The notes beneath the pieces are model-generated. The model was not told the origin of the DNA. It saw only the letters and a list, made by a program, of their open reading frames with translations, and made no database searches. The position numbers were made by a program, and so were the translations under genes. DNA of 64,000 bases, taken from NCBI GenBank assembly GCA_015071005.1, contig SVIG01000001.1:62001-126000 (forward strand). Reading direction: 5' to 3'. Positions 38,145-46,119 of the stretch are shown in pieces; position 1 is the stretch's first letter; every line of letters begins with the position of its first letter. This DNA is from Clostridiales bacterium. GTDB taxonomy: Bacteria; Bacillota; Clostridia; Christensenellales; Borkfalkiaceae.

Positions 38145-38174
38145 ATTTTACCATATCGTTACTCTTTTTGTCAA
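38145..38174 (-). promoter_or_regulatory. Promoter of the riboswitch-antiporter unit
   Basis: TTGACA, 18-base spacer, TAAAAT on the minus strand. Confidence 0.8.
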
Positions 38175-38204
38175 GGTTTTTTCAAGTGCCCACCTCCTTT
38201 TTGA

Positions 38205-38233
38205 TTGACAAAATCTTTCATGTTTTTTATAAT
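38205..38233 (+). promoter_or_regulatory. Promoter of the CDF transporter gene
   Basis: Consensus TTGACA, 17 bases, TATAAT, divergent from the riboswitch promoter about 30 bases away. Confidence 0.9.
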
Positions 38234-38262
38234 AGCCATATCACATATAAAAGAAGGGACTT

Positions 38263-39429
38263 ATGACGAACTTCCTTATTCGTATTTTTATCGGCAAGAA
38301 TAAAGACCCGAACGATCCAAAGGTACGGGGCAGGTACGCGTCCATGGCAGGTTTTACGGGGATTTTGCTCAACGTTTTGCTCTTTGCGGGCAAGCTGACC
38401 TTGGGTATTATCGCAGGCTCGGTCGCCATCATCGCGGACGCGTTCAATAATATCTCGGACGCAGGCTCGGCAATCGTCACCTTGATCGGTTTCCGCCTTG
38501 CAAGCAAGCCCGTGGATAAAGAACACCCCTTGGGGCACGGCAGAGCGGAATACGTGACCGGCTTCATCGTCGATATGCTGATCATCTTGGTCGGTTTCGA
38601 GCTTTTCAAAAGCTCTATCGACAAAATTATTCACCCCACCACCCCGACCGTCGGGATCGCAACGACTATTCTTCTTTGCGTGGCGGTACTTGTGAAAATT
38701 TGGCTGTTTTTCTTCTACCGCAAAGTCGCTATCACCATTCGCTCGTCCGCGATTAAAGCGGCTTCGTTCGATAGCTTGACCGACTGCGTTGCGACCACAC
38801 TCGTACTCGTCTCCGCGATTCTTTCCAAGCATTTCAGCTTCGGCATCGACGGCTATGCGGGGATTCTCGTTGCCGCATTCATTATGTTCACGGGAATCAA
38901 AGCGGCGAAAGAAACCATCAATCTTTTGCTCGGTTCTCCCCCCGAGCCCGAATTTATCGAAAAAATCTACGAGTTCAGCAAAGGCTATCCGCGCGTGATC
39001 GGTATTCACGACGTTATGGTGCACGACTACGGTCCCGGCAGACAAATCGTTTCCTTCCACGCGGAAGTGCCTGCAAATGAAGATATCAATATTGCACACG
39101 AAGAAATCGATCAATTAGAACGGGATTTACACGCCAAGCTCGGCTGTATTGTGACGGTGCATTTAGACCCCGTCGTAACCGACGATCCCGTTGTCAACGA
39201 GCTGCACGCTATTGCGGAAACCGCGGCAAAAGAACTTAACCCTGCGTTTAGCATACACGATTTCCGTATCACCAAAGGCGAAACGAACGTAAATATGATT
39301 TTTGATTTGGTATTACCCGTAGACTGCAAAATGCCTGCGGAAGAAGCGGAAAACGCCGTTTCCGAAAAGATTCGAGAACGCGTACCAAACAGCTTCTGCG
39401 TAATCCGCGTAGAACACCCCTTCGTATAA
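38263..39429 (+). CDS. Cation diffusion facilitator (CDF) exporter
   Basis: 388 residues. Membrane helices contain the metal site pattern IADAFNNISDAGS and the paired SFDSLTDCVATT, then HPLGHGRAEY between helices 2 and 3. A cytosolic ferredoxin-like domain with GIHDVMVHDYGPG follows, plus a second C-terminal domain of about 90 residues. CDF proteins export Zn2+, Fe2+ or Mn2+. The Asn-rich site (DAFNN) and the divergent Mn-riboswitch antiporter make Mn2+ a reasonable guess. GAAGGGA lies before the ATG. Confidence 0.9.
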   Translation: MTNFLIRIFIGKNKDPNDPKVRGRYASMAGFTGILLNVLLFAGKLTLGIIAGSVAIIADAFNNISDAGSAIVTLIGFRLASKPVDKEHPLGHGRAEYVTGFIVDMLIILVGFELFKSSIDKIIHPTTPTVGIATTILLCVAVLVKIWLFFFYRKVAITIRSSAIKAASFDSLTDCVATTLVLVSAILSKHFSFGIDGYAGILVAAFIMFTGIKAAKETINLLLGSPPEPEFIEKIYEFSKGYPRVIGIHDVMVHDYGPGRQIVSFHAEVPANEDINIAHEEIDQLERDLHAKLGCIVTVHLDPVVTDDPVVNELHAIAETAAKELNPAFSIHDFRITKGETNVNMIFDLVLPVDCKMPAEEAENAVSEKIRERVPNSFCVIRVEHPFV

Positions 39430-39465
39430 TTCAACGCGTACACGGTACGTTGTAATTTGAAATGA

Positions 39466-39502
39466 GAAACGCCCGACCTTGCGGTCGGGCGTTTAATTTT
39501 TT
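39466..39502. terminator. Bidirectional terminator
   Basis: GAAACGCCCGACC / GGTCGGGCGTTT hairpin with T tails, between convergent genes. Confidence 0.88.
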
Positions 39503-39503
39503 C

Positions 39504-39752
39504 TTATTTCTTTCTTGCTTTTGCTGCGTCGATACGCGCTTGCGCCGCCGCTTTGCGCGCGTTCGCTTCCGCGATTTGTTTTTCGTGTTCTTCCTGCATC
39601 ATCGCTTGACGAGCCGAGGGCGAAAGCTTCGCTTCTTCCCAAGTCGCCTTAGATTCCGCCTTCACCGCTTGAAAGTTCGCCTTGTCTACTTCATGTTGCG
39701 CTTTCGCGCTTGCCTTCATATCTTGAAATGCTTTTTTGAAAAAGTTTGCCAT
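39504..39752 (-). CDS. Small charged helical protein, unknown
   Basis: 82 residues, MANFFKKAFQDMKASAKAQH onward, nearly all Lys/Glu/Ala/Gln, predicted to be a single long amphipathic or coiled helix without cysteines or membrane span. AAGGAG precedes the ATG. It follows the 117-residue membrane protein gene by 18 bases, so the two are probably co-transcribed. I recognise no function. Confidence 0.65.
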   Translation of the reverse strand: MANFFKKAFQDMKASAKAQHEVDKANFQAVKAESKATWEEAKLSPSARQAMMQEEHEKQIAEANARKAAAQARIDAAKARKK

Positions 39753-39770
39753 CGGTATTCTCTCCTTTTA

Positions 39771-40124
39771 TTATTCGTTTAATAAGCTATCGCTCAACCC
39801 AATGATTTGCTTTGCGTACTTGTTCTTTCTACTTTTAAGCATCTTTTTGTAGATAGGATAGGTCAAAGAAACGAGTCCAATCCCCACAACGCCCACTACG
39901 ATACCAAGCGCCATCAAATCCCCTATCACTTCCATCGCAAGACACATACCCGTGCCAAGCACGAGCGCGCCAATCGTTCCAAATACGTACCCAAAGATTC
40001 GAGCGGGAAGCTTTACCTTTTTGTGCAACTCTTTCAATTCTTCCATTTTCGTTTTCGCCCCTTCGTTGGCTACGTACTGTCCTTTAATTTTTGCTACTTG
40101 TTTTTTTTCTGCATTCGTCATCAT
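39771..40124 (-). CDS. Two-helix membrane protein, paralogue of the 40294 gene
   Basis: 117 residues. A cytosolic KIKGQYVANEGAKTKMEELKELHKKVK stretch leads to two hydrophobic helices and a basic tail ending KYAKQIIGLSDSLLNE. The gene at 40294 encodes the same pattern (IRAQYTEKT...KLEKLRRLNRQV, two helices, YPVYKWIFNRNKKKYGAEILQLSEELL). Function unknown. AGGAG lies eight bases before the first of two adjacent ATGs. Confidence 0.75.
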   Translation of the reverse strand: MMTNAEKKQVAKIKGQYVANEGAKTKMEELKELHKKVKLPARIFGYVFGTIGALVLGTGMCLAMEVIGDLMALGIVVGVVGIGLVSLTYPIYKKMLKSRKNKYAKQIIGLSDSLLNE

Positions 40125-40229
40125 TTTTTTATCTCCTTGATTGATTTTGTAGCCATATTATAATCAACGGTTATTTCCAAAAAAACAAAATTCTGTATTG
40201 GTTTTGAAAAGATCTTGTAAAAGAAATGT

Positions 40230-40265
40230 AAACGCGGCGATGGGACTTGCCCATCGCCGCGTTTT
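40230..40265 (-). terminator. Terminator of the two-component operon
   Basis: AAACGCGGCGATGGG / CCCATCGCCGCGTTT hairpin with T tail; it separates the 40294 gene from its downstream paralogue. Confidence 0.88.
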
Positions 40266-40293
40266 TCTCATATCTTCTTTATTCCTATTTTTC

Positions 40294-40683
40294 TTATTCT
40301 TCGCCGCGCAAAAGTTCTTCCGAAAGCTGCAAAATCTCCGCGCCGTATTTTTTCTTGTTACGGTTAAAAATCCATTTGTAAACGGGATAGGCAATGCCAA
40401 ACACCACCGCGCCAACCGCGCCAAGCAACACGCCCCAAATCCAAATCCCTTTCACCAATACGAGCGACATACCGCCGCCAAAAATCAAAATGCCGACTAC
40501 ACCCAAGATCAACGCGACAATCGTCGCCGTACTCGTCACTTGACGATTTAACCTACGGAGCTTTTCCAATTTCGTTTCCGGCTCACACGTTTTTTCCGTG
40601 TACTGTGCGCGAATGCTCTCTATTTCCTTTCTTTCCCGTTCCGACGGTGCGGAATAGGTGTAATGAAATTCCTTATTTTCCAT
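40294..40683 (-). CDS. Two-helix membrane protein, last gene of the two-component operon
   Basis: 129 residues with a charged N-terminal half, two membrane helices (about residues 53-100) and a basic C-terminal helix. It is a paralogue of the 117-residue protein at 39771. Its start overlaps the end of the 308-residue membrane protein gene by 11 bases, which places it in the response-regulator/kinase operon. Function unknown. Confidence 0.78.
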   Translation of the reverse strand: MENKEFHYTYSAPSERERKEIESIRAQYTEKTCEPETKLEKLRRLNRQVTSTATIVALILGVVGILIFGGGMSLVLVKGIWIWGVLLGAVGAVVFGIAYPVYKWIFNRNKKKYGAEILQLSEELLRGEE

Positions 40684-41599
40684 CTCGTTTTTCTCCTCGT
40701 ATCTCTTTCAACTTTTTATTCGCGTAAGCAATCATTTGCACCCCAATTCCAATCGAAAGCAAGCTGACCGCAATCCCCGTAAGGGTGTTGAACAGTGCAA
40801 CGTTCAATCCTTCCGAACCAAACGTGCCCAAAAGCGCCGTTTGCAAGGCTAAAATGGACACCGCGGCATCCGCCAAGTTCACGTTTCGTATCGCTTGCAC
40901 CGTCAAATCCATTTGTTTTCTCGCCTTGAAAAGATTGATGATTGACATCGTAATCTTATAAAACGCGTACGCCGCAAAAGCATAAATCGTCCAACCGGCA
41001 TACTCGAATTTCCGATTGGAAAAAATCATTTGCGCGATCGCCGCCGAGAGCGCGACGTTGAGTATCAACAGCCAAAAACCGCATTTACGGTACACCCGTG
41101 TACGCGTTGAATAACTATCCTCGCGTTTTTTCGCGTTCTTTTTTCGATGGTAGGTGAGTACGCTACCGCGAAGCAGTGCAAGGAAAATATAGTACGCCGC
41201 GAGCGCGCCAAACCATATCGATTTCATCATAATCCCCAAAACGCCGTTGTAAATCCCGAACGCGATACTCAACGAAAAAGAACCGATGGTAAGCACGATC
41301 GTCCGAAACCCGTAGTTGCGTAAAAGGGAGCGGGTGAATTCGTATTTTTCCGCCCAGCTGATAATCCCCTTTTTTACCTTTGGCGCAAAGCGTATCAAAA
41401 GGTATACGCTATACGCAAGGCTACAAGCCGCTATGCCAAAAAGGGTATATGCCAAAATTGCCATCGGCATTTTTGAAAAGTCGGTGAGCAACATACACAG
41501 CGACCCAACGCACGCTGAAAAGGTAATCAACCCGTTCAATATTGCCGCCCATTTCGGCGGGCTTTTGAATTTTTCCCAAAAACTCGACGAATTAGACAT
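40673..41599 (-). CDS. Multi-spanning membrane protein of unknown function
   Basis: 308 residues with about eight hydrophobic helices, including two halves of similar size separated by a basic loop (YHRKKNAKKREDSYSTRTRVYRKCG). No transport or enzyme motif is evident. It overlaps the kinase gene by 8 bases and the next gene by 11, so it is translated with the signalling pair and may be its partner or target. Confidence 0.78.
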   Translation of the reverse strand: MSNSSSFWEKFKSPPKWAAILNGLITFSACVGSLCMLLTDFSKMPMAILAYTLFGIAACSLAYSVYLLIRFAPKVKKGIISWAEKYEFTRSLLRNYGFRTIVLTIGSFSLSIAFGIYNGVLGIMMKSIWFGALAAYYIFLALLRGSVLTYHRKKNAKKREDSYSTRTRVYRKCGFWLLILNVALSAAIAQMIFSNRKFEYAGWTIYAFAAYAFYKITMSIINLFKARKQMDLTVQAIRNVNLADAAVSILALQTALLGTFGSEGLNVALFNTLTGIAVSLLSIGIGVQMIAYANKKLKEIRGEKRDGK

Positions 41600-42644
41600 C
41601 GCAAACTTCCTTTAAGGTGACTTCAAAGCAGCTCCCTTTCCCAAGCTCGCTATGCACGGAAATTTCACCGCCCAAAACGTCCACGACTTTTTTAACGAGC
41701 GCAAGTCCGAGCCCATTTCCTTCTTGCGCGTGGGAAGTGTCCCCTTGATAGAATTTTTCAAAGATCCGCGCGCCCGTTTCAGGGGAAATACCGCAACCCG
41801 TATCAGACACCGAAACCACCGCGTTTTTGCCTTGTTTTTTGAGCGTAATCTCGACCCTGCCCCCCTCGTTTGTGAATTTCGCGGCATTGGAAAGCAGGTT
41901 ATTCCAAATCAGCTCTAAAAGAGACGGCACGGAATATGCCGTAACTTCGTCCAAATCGCAAACAAGCTCGATTCTCTTATTTTCCAAAAGCTCTTCGTAG
42001 GCAACGACGCACTCCGCTACAAGCGCGGTGAGATCGAAACGTTGATATTCAGGCTGAATCTTTTGATTTTCAAGCTTATTGAGCTTCAAAATGTTCGTAA
42101 TCAAATCGGAAAAGCGTTTCGCCGCCTGCGAAAGAATTTTCGCGTATTTTTGTCGAGATTCTTCGTCTAAATCTTCCTTTTGCAAAAGTTGCGAATAATT
42201 TTGAATCACGGTAAGCGGCGTTTTTAATTCGTGCGAAACGTTGGAAATAAAGTCCGTTTTCAAAACTTCCGTCTTTTCCAGCTCCGCCGCAAGGGTGTTG
42301 ATATTTTCCATAATCAAATCGTAGCCCGTGTATTTTCCATATTCGTGGTCGAGCTGTAAACGTGCCGAAAAATCCCCTTTTGCAATTTCATCCGTCACTT
42401 TTAGGATTTTTTCAACAGGTTTTTCCACCATAAATTTTCGACGAATTACGTCCACCGTCGTACACACAAAAGACAAAATTAAAATATCGACAAGTAGCAG
42501 TACGCCGATCAAAAAATTATTGTCCGTCTTTTGGATAATGAAATCATAAGAGAGTACGGCAATCTGAATCACGAGCGCGATTAAGATAAAGAAGAATACC
42601 GCACCCCACAAAAAGCCGTGCTTTCTAAACCCACGTTTTTTCAT
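41592..42644 (-). CDS. Sensor histidine kinase (PhoR-like)
   Basis: 350 residues. Two N-terminal membrane helices with almost no outside loop are followed by a HAMP region (VEKILKVTDEIAKGDFSARL). The phospho-acceptor H-box is NVSHELKTPLTVIQ, the N-box NLLSNAAKF, G1 DTGCGIS and G2 GNGLGLALVKKVV. With no large sensor domain it may sense through partner membrane proteins such as those encoded downstream. It overlaps the regulator gene by four bases (ATGA). Confidence 0.95.
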   Translation of the reverse strand: MKKRGFRKHGFLWGAVFFFILIALVIQIAVLSYDFIIQKTDNNFLIGVLLLVDILILSFVCTTVDVIRRKFMVEKPVEKILKVTDEIAKGDFSARLQLDHEYGKYTGYDLIMENINTLAAELEKTEVLKTDFISNVSHELKTPLTVIQNYSQLLQKEDLDEESRQKYAKILSQAAKRFSDLITNILKLNKLENQKIQPEYQRFDLTALVAECVVAYEELLENKRIELVCDLDEVTAYSVPSLLELIWNNLLSNAAKFTNEGGRVEITLKKQGKNAVVSVSDTGCGISPETGARIFEKFYQGDTSHAQEGNGLGLALVKKVVDVLGGEISVHSELGKGSCFEVTLKEVCDV

Positions 42645-43312
42645 TTTAGCACCGCCTTATAGCCAAGTCCGTGCACCGTCACTATCTCAAAGCCGTCGCA
42701 AGCGGAAGTCTTTTCGCGAAGCTTTGCCATGTACACGTCCACCGTCCGCGAAGTCGCGGAAGAATCGTAATCCCAAAATTCGTTCATGAGCGCCGAACGC
42801 GTAAACGTCTTCTTCGGGTAGGATAAAAACTTGAAAAGCAAATCGAATTCTCGTACGGTCAGCGCCAATTCCTCGCCGTCTAAATACGCCGTATGCTCTT
42901 CCGCATTCATCGTCAAATTTCCCACCGTCAAGCTTTTGCTTTCAGCAATCCCCGCACGGCGTAAAAGCGCCGCAACTTTGAGCATAAATACGTCCATATC
43001 AAAGGGTTTGACTACGTAATCGTCCACGCCGAGTGTATAAGCAAAAAGCTTGGACGGCTTATCATCCTTCGCCGTCATAAATAAAATAGGGATTTGTTTA
43101 TCGCTCGCGCGAACGTTTTCCGCAAACTCAAAACCGTCCATTTTCGGCATCATAATATCGCTGATGATCATCGAAAAAGACGCATTTTCCATCGCCGTCA
43201 AGCCTTCTTCTCCATTGTAGCACGCGGTCGGCTCGTACCCCTTTTCCCGAAGATACGCGCACACCAAGCCGTTGATCGCTTTATCGTCTTCTACCACCAA
43301 AATTTTAACCAT
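42641..43312 (-). CDS. OmpR/PhoB-family response regulator
   Basis: 223 residues. The receiver domain has the acidic pair (VVEDDKA), phospho-acceptor Asp in IISDIMMPKMDG, Thr in LFMTAKDD and Lys in YVVKPFD. The C-terminal winged-helix has ALTVREFDLLFKFLSY and TVHGLGYK. ATG at 43312 begins the receiver domain; an in-frame start at 43360 would put the -10 region inside the gene. Upstream are three TTWACA repeats, suggesting it binds PhoP-like boxes and regulates itself. Confidence 0.95.
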   Translation of the reverse strand: MVKILVVEDDKAINGLVCAYLREKGYEPTACYNGEEGLTAMENASFSMIISDIMMPKMDGFEFAENVRASDKQIPILFMTAKDDKPSKLFAYTLGVDDYVVKPFDMDVFMLKVAALLRRAGIAESKSLTVGNLTMNAEEHTAYLDGEELALTVREFDLLFKFLSYPKKTFTRSALMNEFWDYDSSATSRTVDVYMAKLREKTSACDGFEIVTVHGLGYKAVLK

Positions 43313-43342
43313 AACCGCATACCTGCCCCACTCTTTTTGCCT

Positions 43343-43396
43343 ATTATACCCCTTCTTCATTCGAGAAGTGTTAAGAAAATGTTAAAGTTTTGTAAA
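43343..43396 (-). promoter_or_regulatory. PhoP-box-like promoter: three TTWACA repeats at 11-bp spacing plus -10
   Basis: On the minus strand TTTACA (43391-43396), TTAACA (43380-43385) and TTAACA (43369-43374) repeat every 11 bp. A TATAAT (43343-43348) follows 20 bp downstream and no good -35 is present. This is the layout of PhoP-activated promoters in Bacillus. Confidence 0.75.
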
Positions 43397-43400
43397 ACTC

Positions 43401-43436
43401 AAAAAAAGGAAGCGTTTCCCCATAGGAAACGCTTTT
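43401..43436 (-). terminator. Terminator of the flavoprotein gene
   Basis: AAGCGTTTCC / GGAAACGCTT hairpin then seven T on the minus strand. Confidence 0.88.
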
Positions 43437-43448
43437 GGTTTTCGCTTA

Positions 43449-44066
43449 TTAGCGAATGAAATTCGTCATAATTTTGCGTTCTCTTACGGGCTCTAAACCT
43501 GCTTCTTTGCCCTTTTCGATACACTTCAAAAGCCAAGCCATATTATTCCCTAAAATCCGCATCGTTTGCAAGCCTTCTTCGTCTTGTGCCGCTTCTTCCG
43601 CGGTGTTGCCGTGGATTTCGTTCCAATAGTTCGAGCCGACGATGGGCATATTGTTGATCGTAAAATATTTATTGATCACATCAAACGTCGTCGACGCGCC
43701 TGCACGTCTGCAGCTCACTACCGCCGCCGCAGGTTTATACGCCAAATTCTTGCCGCCACTATAAAAAACTCTATCCATAAAGCTCACGAGCGCGCCTGAC
43801 GCCGATGCGTAATACACGGGCGAACCGAATACGAAACCGTCAAACTCCGCCGCTTTCGCCACAAACTCGTTCACGCCGTCGTCCATAACGCATTTTTTGA
43901 TTTTTTTGCAAGCCCAACAGCCCTTGCAACCGCTAATTTGCTGTTTGCCAAGCTGATAAATTTCCGTTTCCACGCCGTTTGCGTTGAGTGCTTTCGCCAC
44001 TTCCGCGAGCGCGGTGTAGGTGCAGCCCTGTTCGTGCGAGCTTCCGTTTACAAGCAATACCTTCAT
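43449..44066 (-). CDS. Flavodoxin-fold iron-sulfur flavoprotein
   Basis: 205 residues. The N-terminal LLVNGSSHEQGCTYTAL is the FMN phosphate loop. GCKGCWACKKIKKC (residues 46-59) is a compact cysteine motif like that of iron-sulfur flavoproteins, and FGSPVYYASASG is the second FMN contact. Such NAD(P)H-FMN oxidoreductases move electrons in anaerobes; the substrate is unknown. It lies just after mutY (20 bases), perhaps by read-through. Confidence 0.88.
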   Translation of the reverse strand: MKVLLVNGSSHEQGCTYTALAEVAKALNANGVETEIYQLGKQQISGCKGCWACKKIKKCVMDDGVNEFVAKAAEFDGFVFGSPVYYASASGALVSFMDRVFYSGGKNLAYKPAAAVVSCRRAGASTTFDVINKYFTINNMPIVGSNYWNEIHGNTAEEAAQDEEGLQTMRILGNNMAWLLKCIEKGKEAGLEPVRERKIMTNFIR

Positions 44067-44086
44067 TTTATTATCTCCTATTCATT

Positions 44087-45133
44087 TTATTCGTTATCGA
44101 GTGTTTTCAAGCATTGCTTAAACGCCGTCGGCAAAGAAATGCTCTCTTCTATTTCATCAAGCGCAAACGTATCGAACGGCGCGCTGTCCGTTTGCACCCA
44201 TACGCACGTAATATCCCAACGGATATGCGTAAAAATATGAGTATACTTTTCCCTTTTCCTCTCGTTAAACTCGTACACGCCCCACTCGTTTAAGATATTT
44301 TCCGCACTTTCGCCGAACTCGACCACGTGCGAGGGAAACTCGTTCATACCGCGCAAAACACCCTGCTTCCTTCTGCGAATGCAAAAGCCCTGCGGCGTTT
44401 CTATCAAGAAAACGTATACCTTTTCGAGGCGTTTTTCTCGTTTTTGGGGTAACACGGGGTATTTGTGCTGCGTGCCATTTTGATATGCGCGGCAAAGCCC
44501 CTTTAACGGACATTCTAAGCACACAGGCGAAGTCGGTTTACATACGAGTGCGCCTAGCTCGAAAATGCTTTGCGTAAAATCAGCGCAAAGACTACCCTCT
44601 TTGGGATAAACCGCCGACAAGGTTTCTTCTAAATATTTTCTATACTTCGGATCGGAGATCACGCTTGGATTTTCTTCCAAACGCGAACAAACGCGGAAAA
44701 CGTTTCCGTCCACCGCCGCCGCGCGCTTCCCAAAAGCAATAGAGGCAATCGCGCCTGCGGTATAGCTGCCAATCCCCGAAAGCCCTTTCAATTCTTCTAT
44801 CGACTTTGGAAACTCGCCGCCGTAAACGCTTACAATCGTCTTTGCGGCTTTTTGCAAATTTCTAGCGCGAGAATAATACCCCAAGCCTTCCCATAATTTC
44901 AATAACCGCTCTTCTTCGCAAGCGGCAAGCGCTTCCACCGTCGGAAGCTCTTTCATAAAGCGGACGTAATATTCCTTCACCGCTTCTACACGGGTTTGTT
45001 GGAGCATAATTTCCGATATCCACACTTGATACGGCGTTGGATTATTCCGCCAAGGCAGATCTCTTTTGACCTCTTGATACCACTTAATCAAGGGGGCAGG
45101 TATGCGTTGAAAATCAAAACTTGTTTCTTTCAT
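44087..45133 (-). CDS. mutY: A/G-specific adenine glycosylase
   Basis: 348 residues. The HhH-GPD core has SEIMLQQTRV (catalytic Glu) and LSGIGSYTAGAIASIAF followed by VDGNVFRV (catalytic Asp). The [4Fe-4S] loop is C-x6-C-x2-C-x5-C (CKPTSPVCLECPLKGLC), and a C-terminal MutT-like domain recognises 8-oxoG. It removes adenine opposite 8-oxoguanine. The coding start contains an exact copy of the dispersed motif GGGGCAGGTATGCG on the opposite strand. Confidence 0.96.
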   Translation of the reverse strand: MKETSFDFQRIPAPLIKWYQEVKRDLPWRNNPTPYQVWISEIMLQQTRVEAVKEYYVRFMKELPTVEALAACEEERLLKLWEGLGYYSRARNLQKAAKTIVSVYGGEFPKSIEELKGLSGIGSYTAGAIASIAFGKRAAAVDGNVFRVCSRLEENPSVISDPKYRKYLEETLSAVYPKEGSLCADFTQSIFELGALVCKPTSPVCLECPLKGLCRAYQNGTQHKYPVLPQKREKRLEKVYVFLIETPQGFCIRRRKQGVLRGMNEFPSHVVEFGESAENILNEWGVYEFNERKREKYTHIFTHIRWDITCVWVQTDSAPFDTFALDEIEESISLPTAFKQCLKTLDNE

Positions 45134-45152
45134 ATGTATAAAGCGCCGTTTT

Positions 45153-45890
45153 TCACTCGTCCTTAGGCAAGGAGTTCAAGAAAATAACCGTTTCTAAAAC
45201 GGACGGCGCGGACGGATACGTAATAGGCACGGGCAACGAAAGAGACGCGTCTTCCTTAACGTAGGTGACGTCCGCTTTCCCGTCTTCACGCAGACTGACA
45301 AGGCAGTTCCCAATCCCCACAAACGCGCCCGGATAACCGCCGAAAATACTATGCGTAAGATCCACGCCGCAAATCACGTCCACGTCTTCGCGACGGCGGA
45401 TAAGCTCGAAAATCGCGCGGTATTCTTCTAAATCGCCGCTCTTGTTGCAATCGGGCAGGTTTTCCAAACCGTCAAGCACGATAAATAAATGGGGGTAACC
45501 CGTTCCGTTTTCACGCATCAGGAGCAGTTCTTTTAACGTGTCTACCGCGATATCCAAATCGGATTTCAAGCGGACGTAAGGCACGGTCGCGTCGATGGAT
45601 TTCAAGCGCAAAAGCTCGCCGTATTCCGTCTTGGGCGAAAGAATAAAAAAGCACGCTTCGTCCCGTTCGAAAAGGCAGGAAACGGAAATGAGCATACGGC
45701 GAATGAAATTGCTCGTGTTAATCCCCGTCACACAGGTATTACGGACGGTAAGCGGTCTGCGCGTTTTTTGCGCGAGCGCAAGATTGCTCGCCGCGTCTAA
45801 ACCAAGCGGTAATCCGTAGCGAATTTCTTCAAACTTTTCGTCGCCCTGCGACAATGCCGATATGGTGGAAATAAATTCTTCCGAACGCAT
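45153..45890 (-). CDS. FtsK/SpoIIIE-like ATPase domain with degenerate P-loop
   Basis: 245 residues. The order FFILSPKTEYGELLRL, VPYVRLKSDLDIAVDTLKELL and YPHLFIVLDGLENL follows the FtsK motor (DPK, VVTD..A...L and Walker B). The Walker A site reads VTGINTSNF (residues 54-62) where GSGKS is expected, so ATP hydrolysis is unlikely. There is no membrane or gamma domain. ATG at 45890 follows GGAAGGA; an earlier in-frame start (45923) lacks this. It shares a transcript with mutY. Role unknown; it may be a remnant or a structural partner. Confidence 0.7.
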   Translation of the reverse strand: MRSEEFISTISALSQGDEKFEEIRYGLPLGLDAASNLALAQKTRRPLTVRNTCVTGINTSNFIRRMLISVSCLFERDEACFFILSPKTEYGELLRLKSIDATVPYVRLKSDLDIAVDTLKELLLMRENGTGYPHLFIVLDGLENLPDCNKSGDLEEYRAIFELIRRREDVDVICGVDLTHSIFGGYPGAFVGIGNCLVSLREDGKADVTYVKEDASLSLPVPITYPSAPSVLETVIFLNSLPKDE

Positions 45891-45938
45891 ATTTTTTCCT
45901 TCCTTTTCCCTTTTTAAGGACAAATTTTCACGATTACT

Positions 45939-45967
45939 ATTATACTATACCCGTTATAAATTGTCAA
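45939..45967 (-). promoter_or_regulatory. Promoter of the FtsK-like/mutY unit
   Basis: Consensus TTGACA, 17 bases, TATAAT on the minus strand. Confidence 0.9.
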
Positions 45968-46085
45968 GCCTTACGCCGAAAAAGACCGTTAATGCTGCAA
46001 ATGGTAGGCTAGAAAGTAAACCTATTTACCACCAGCATAGCTGGTCAGCTTTGAAAAGGAGTGGCAAGTGACCCCTCTTGTATAC

Positions 46086-46115
46086 AAAAAGCGACGGCAA
46101 AAGCCGTCGCTTTTC
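46086..46115 (-). terminator. Terminator after the MFS gene
   Basis: GCGACGGC-AAAA-GCCGTCGC hairpin; the minus strand continues with TTTTTG. Confidence 0.88.
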
Positions 46116-46119
46116 TTCC

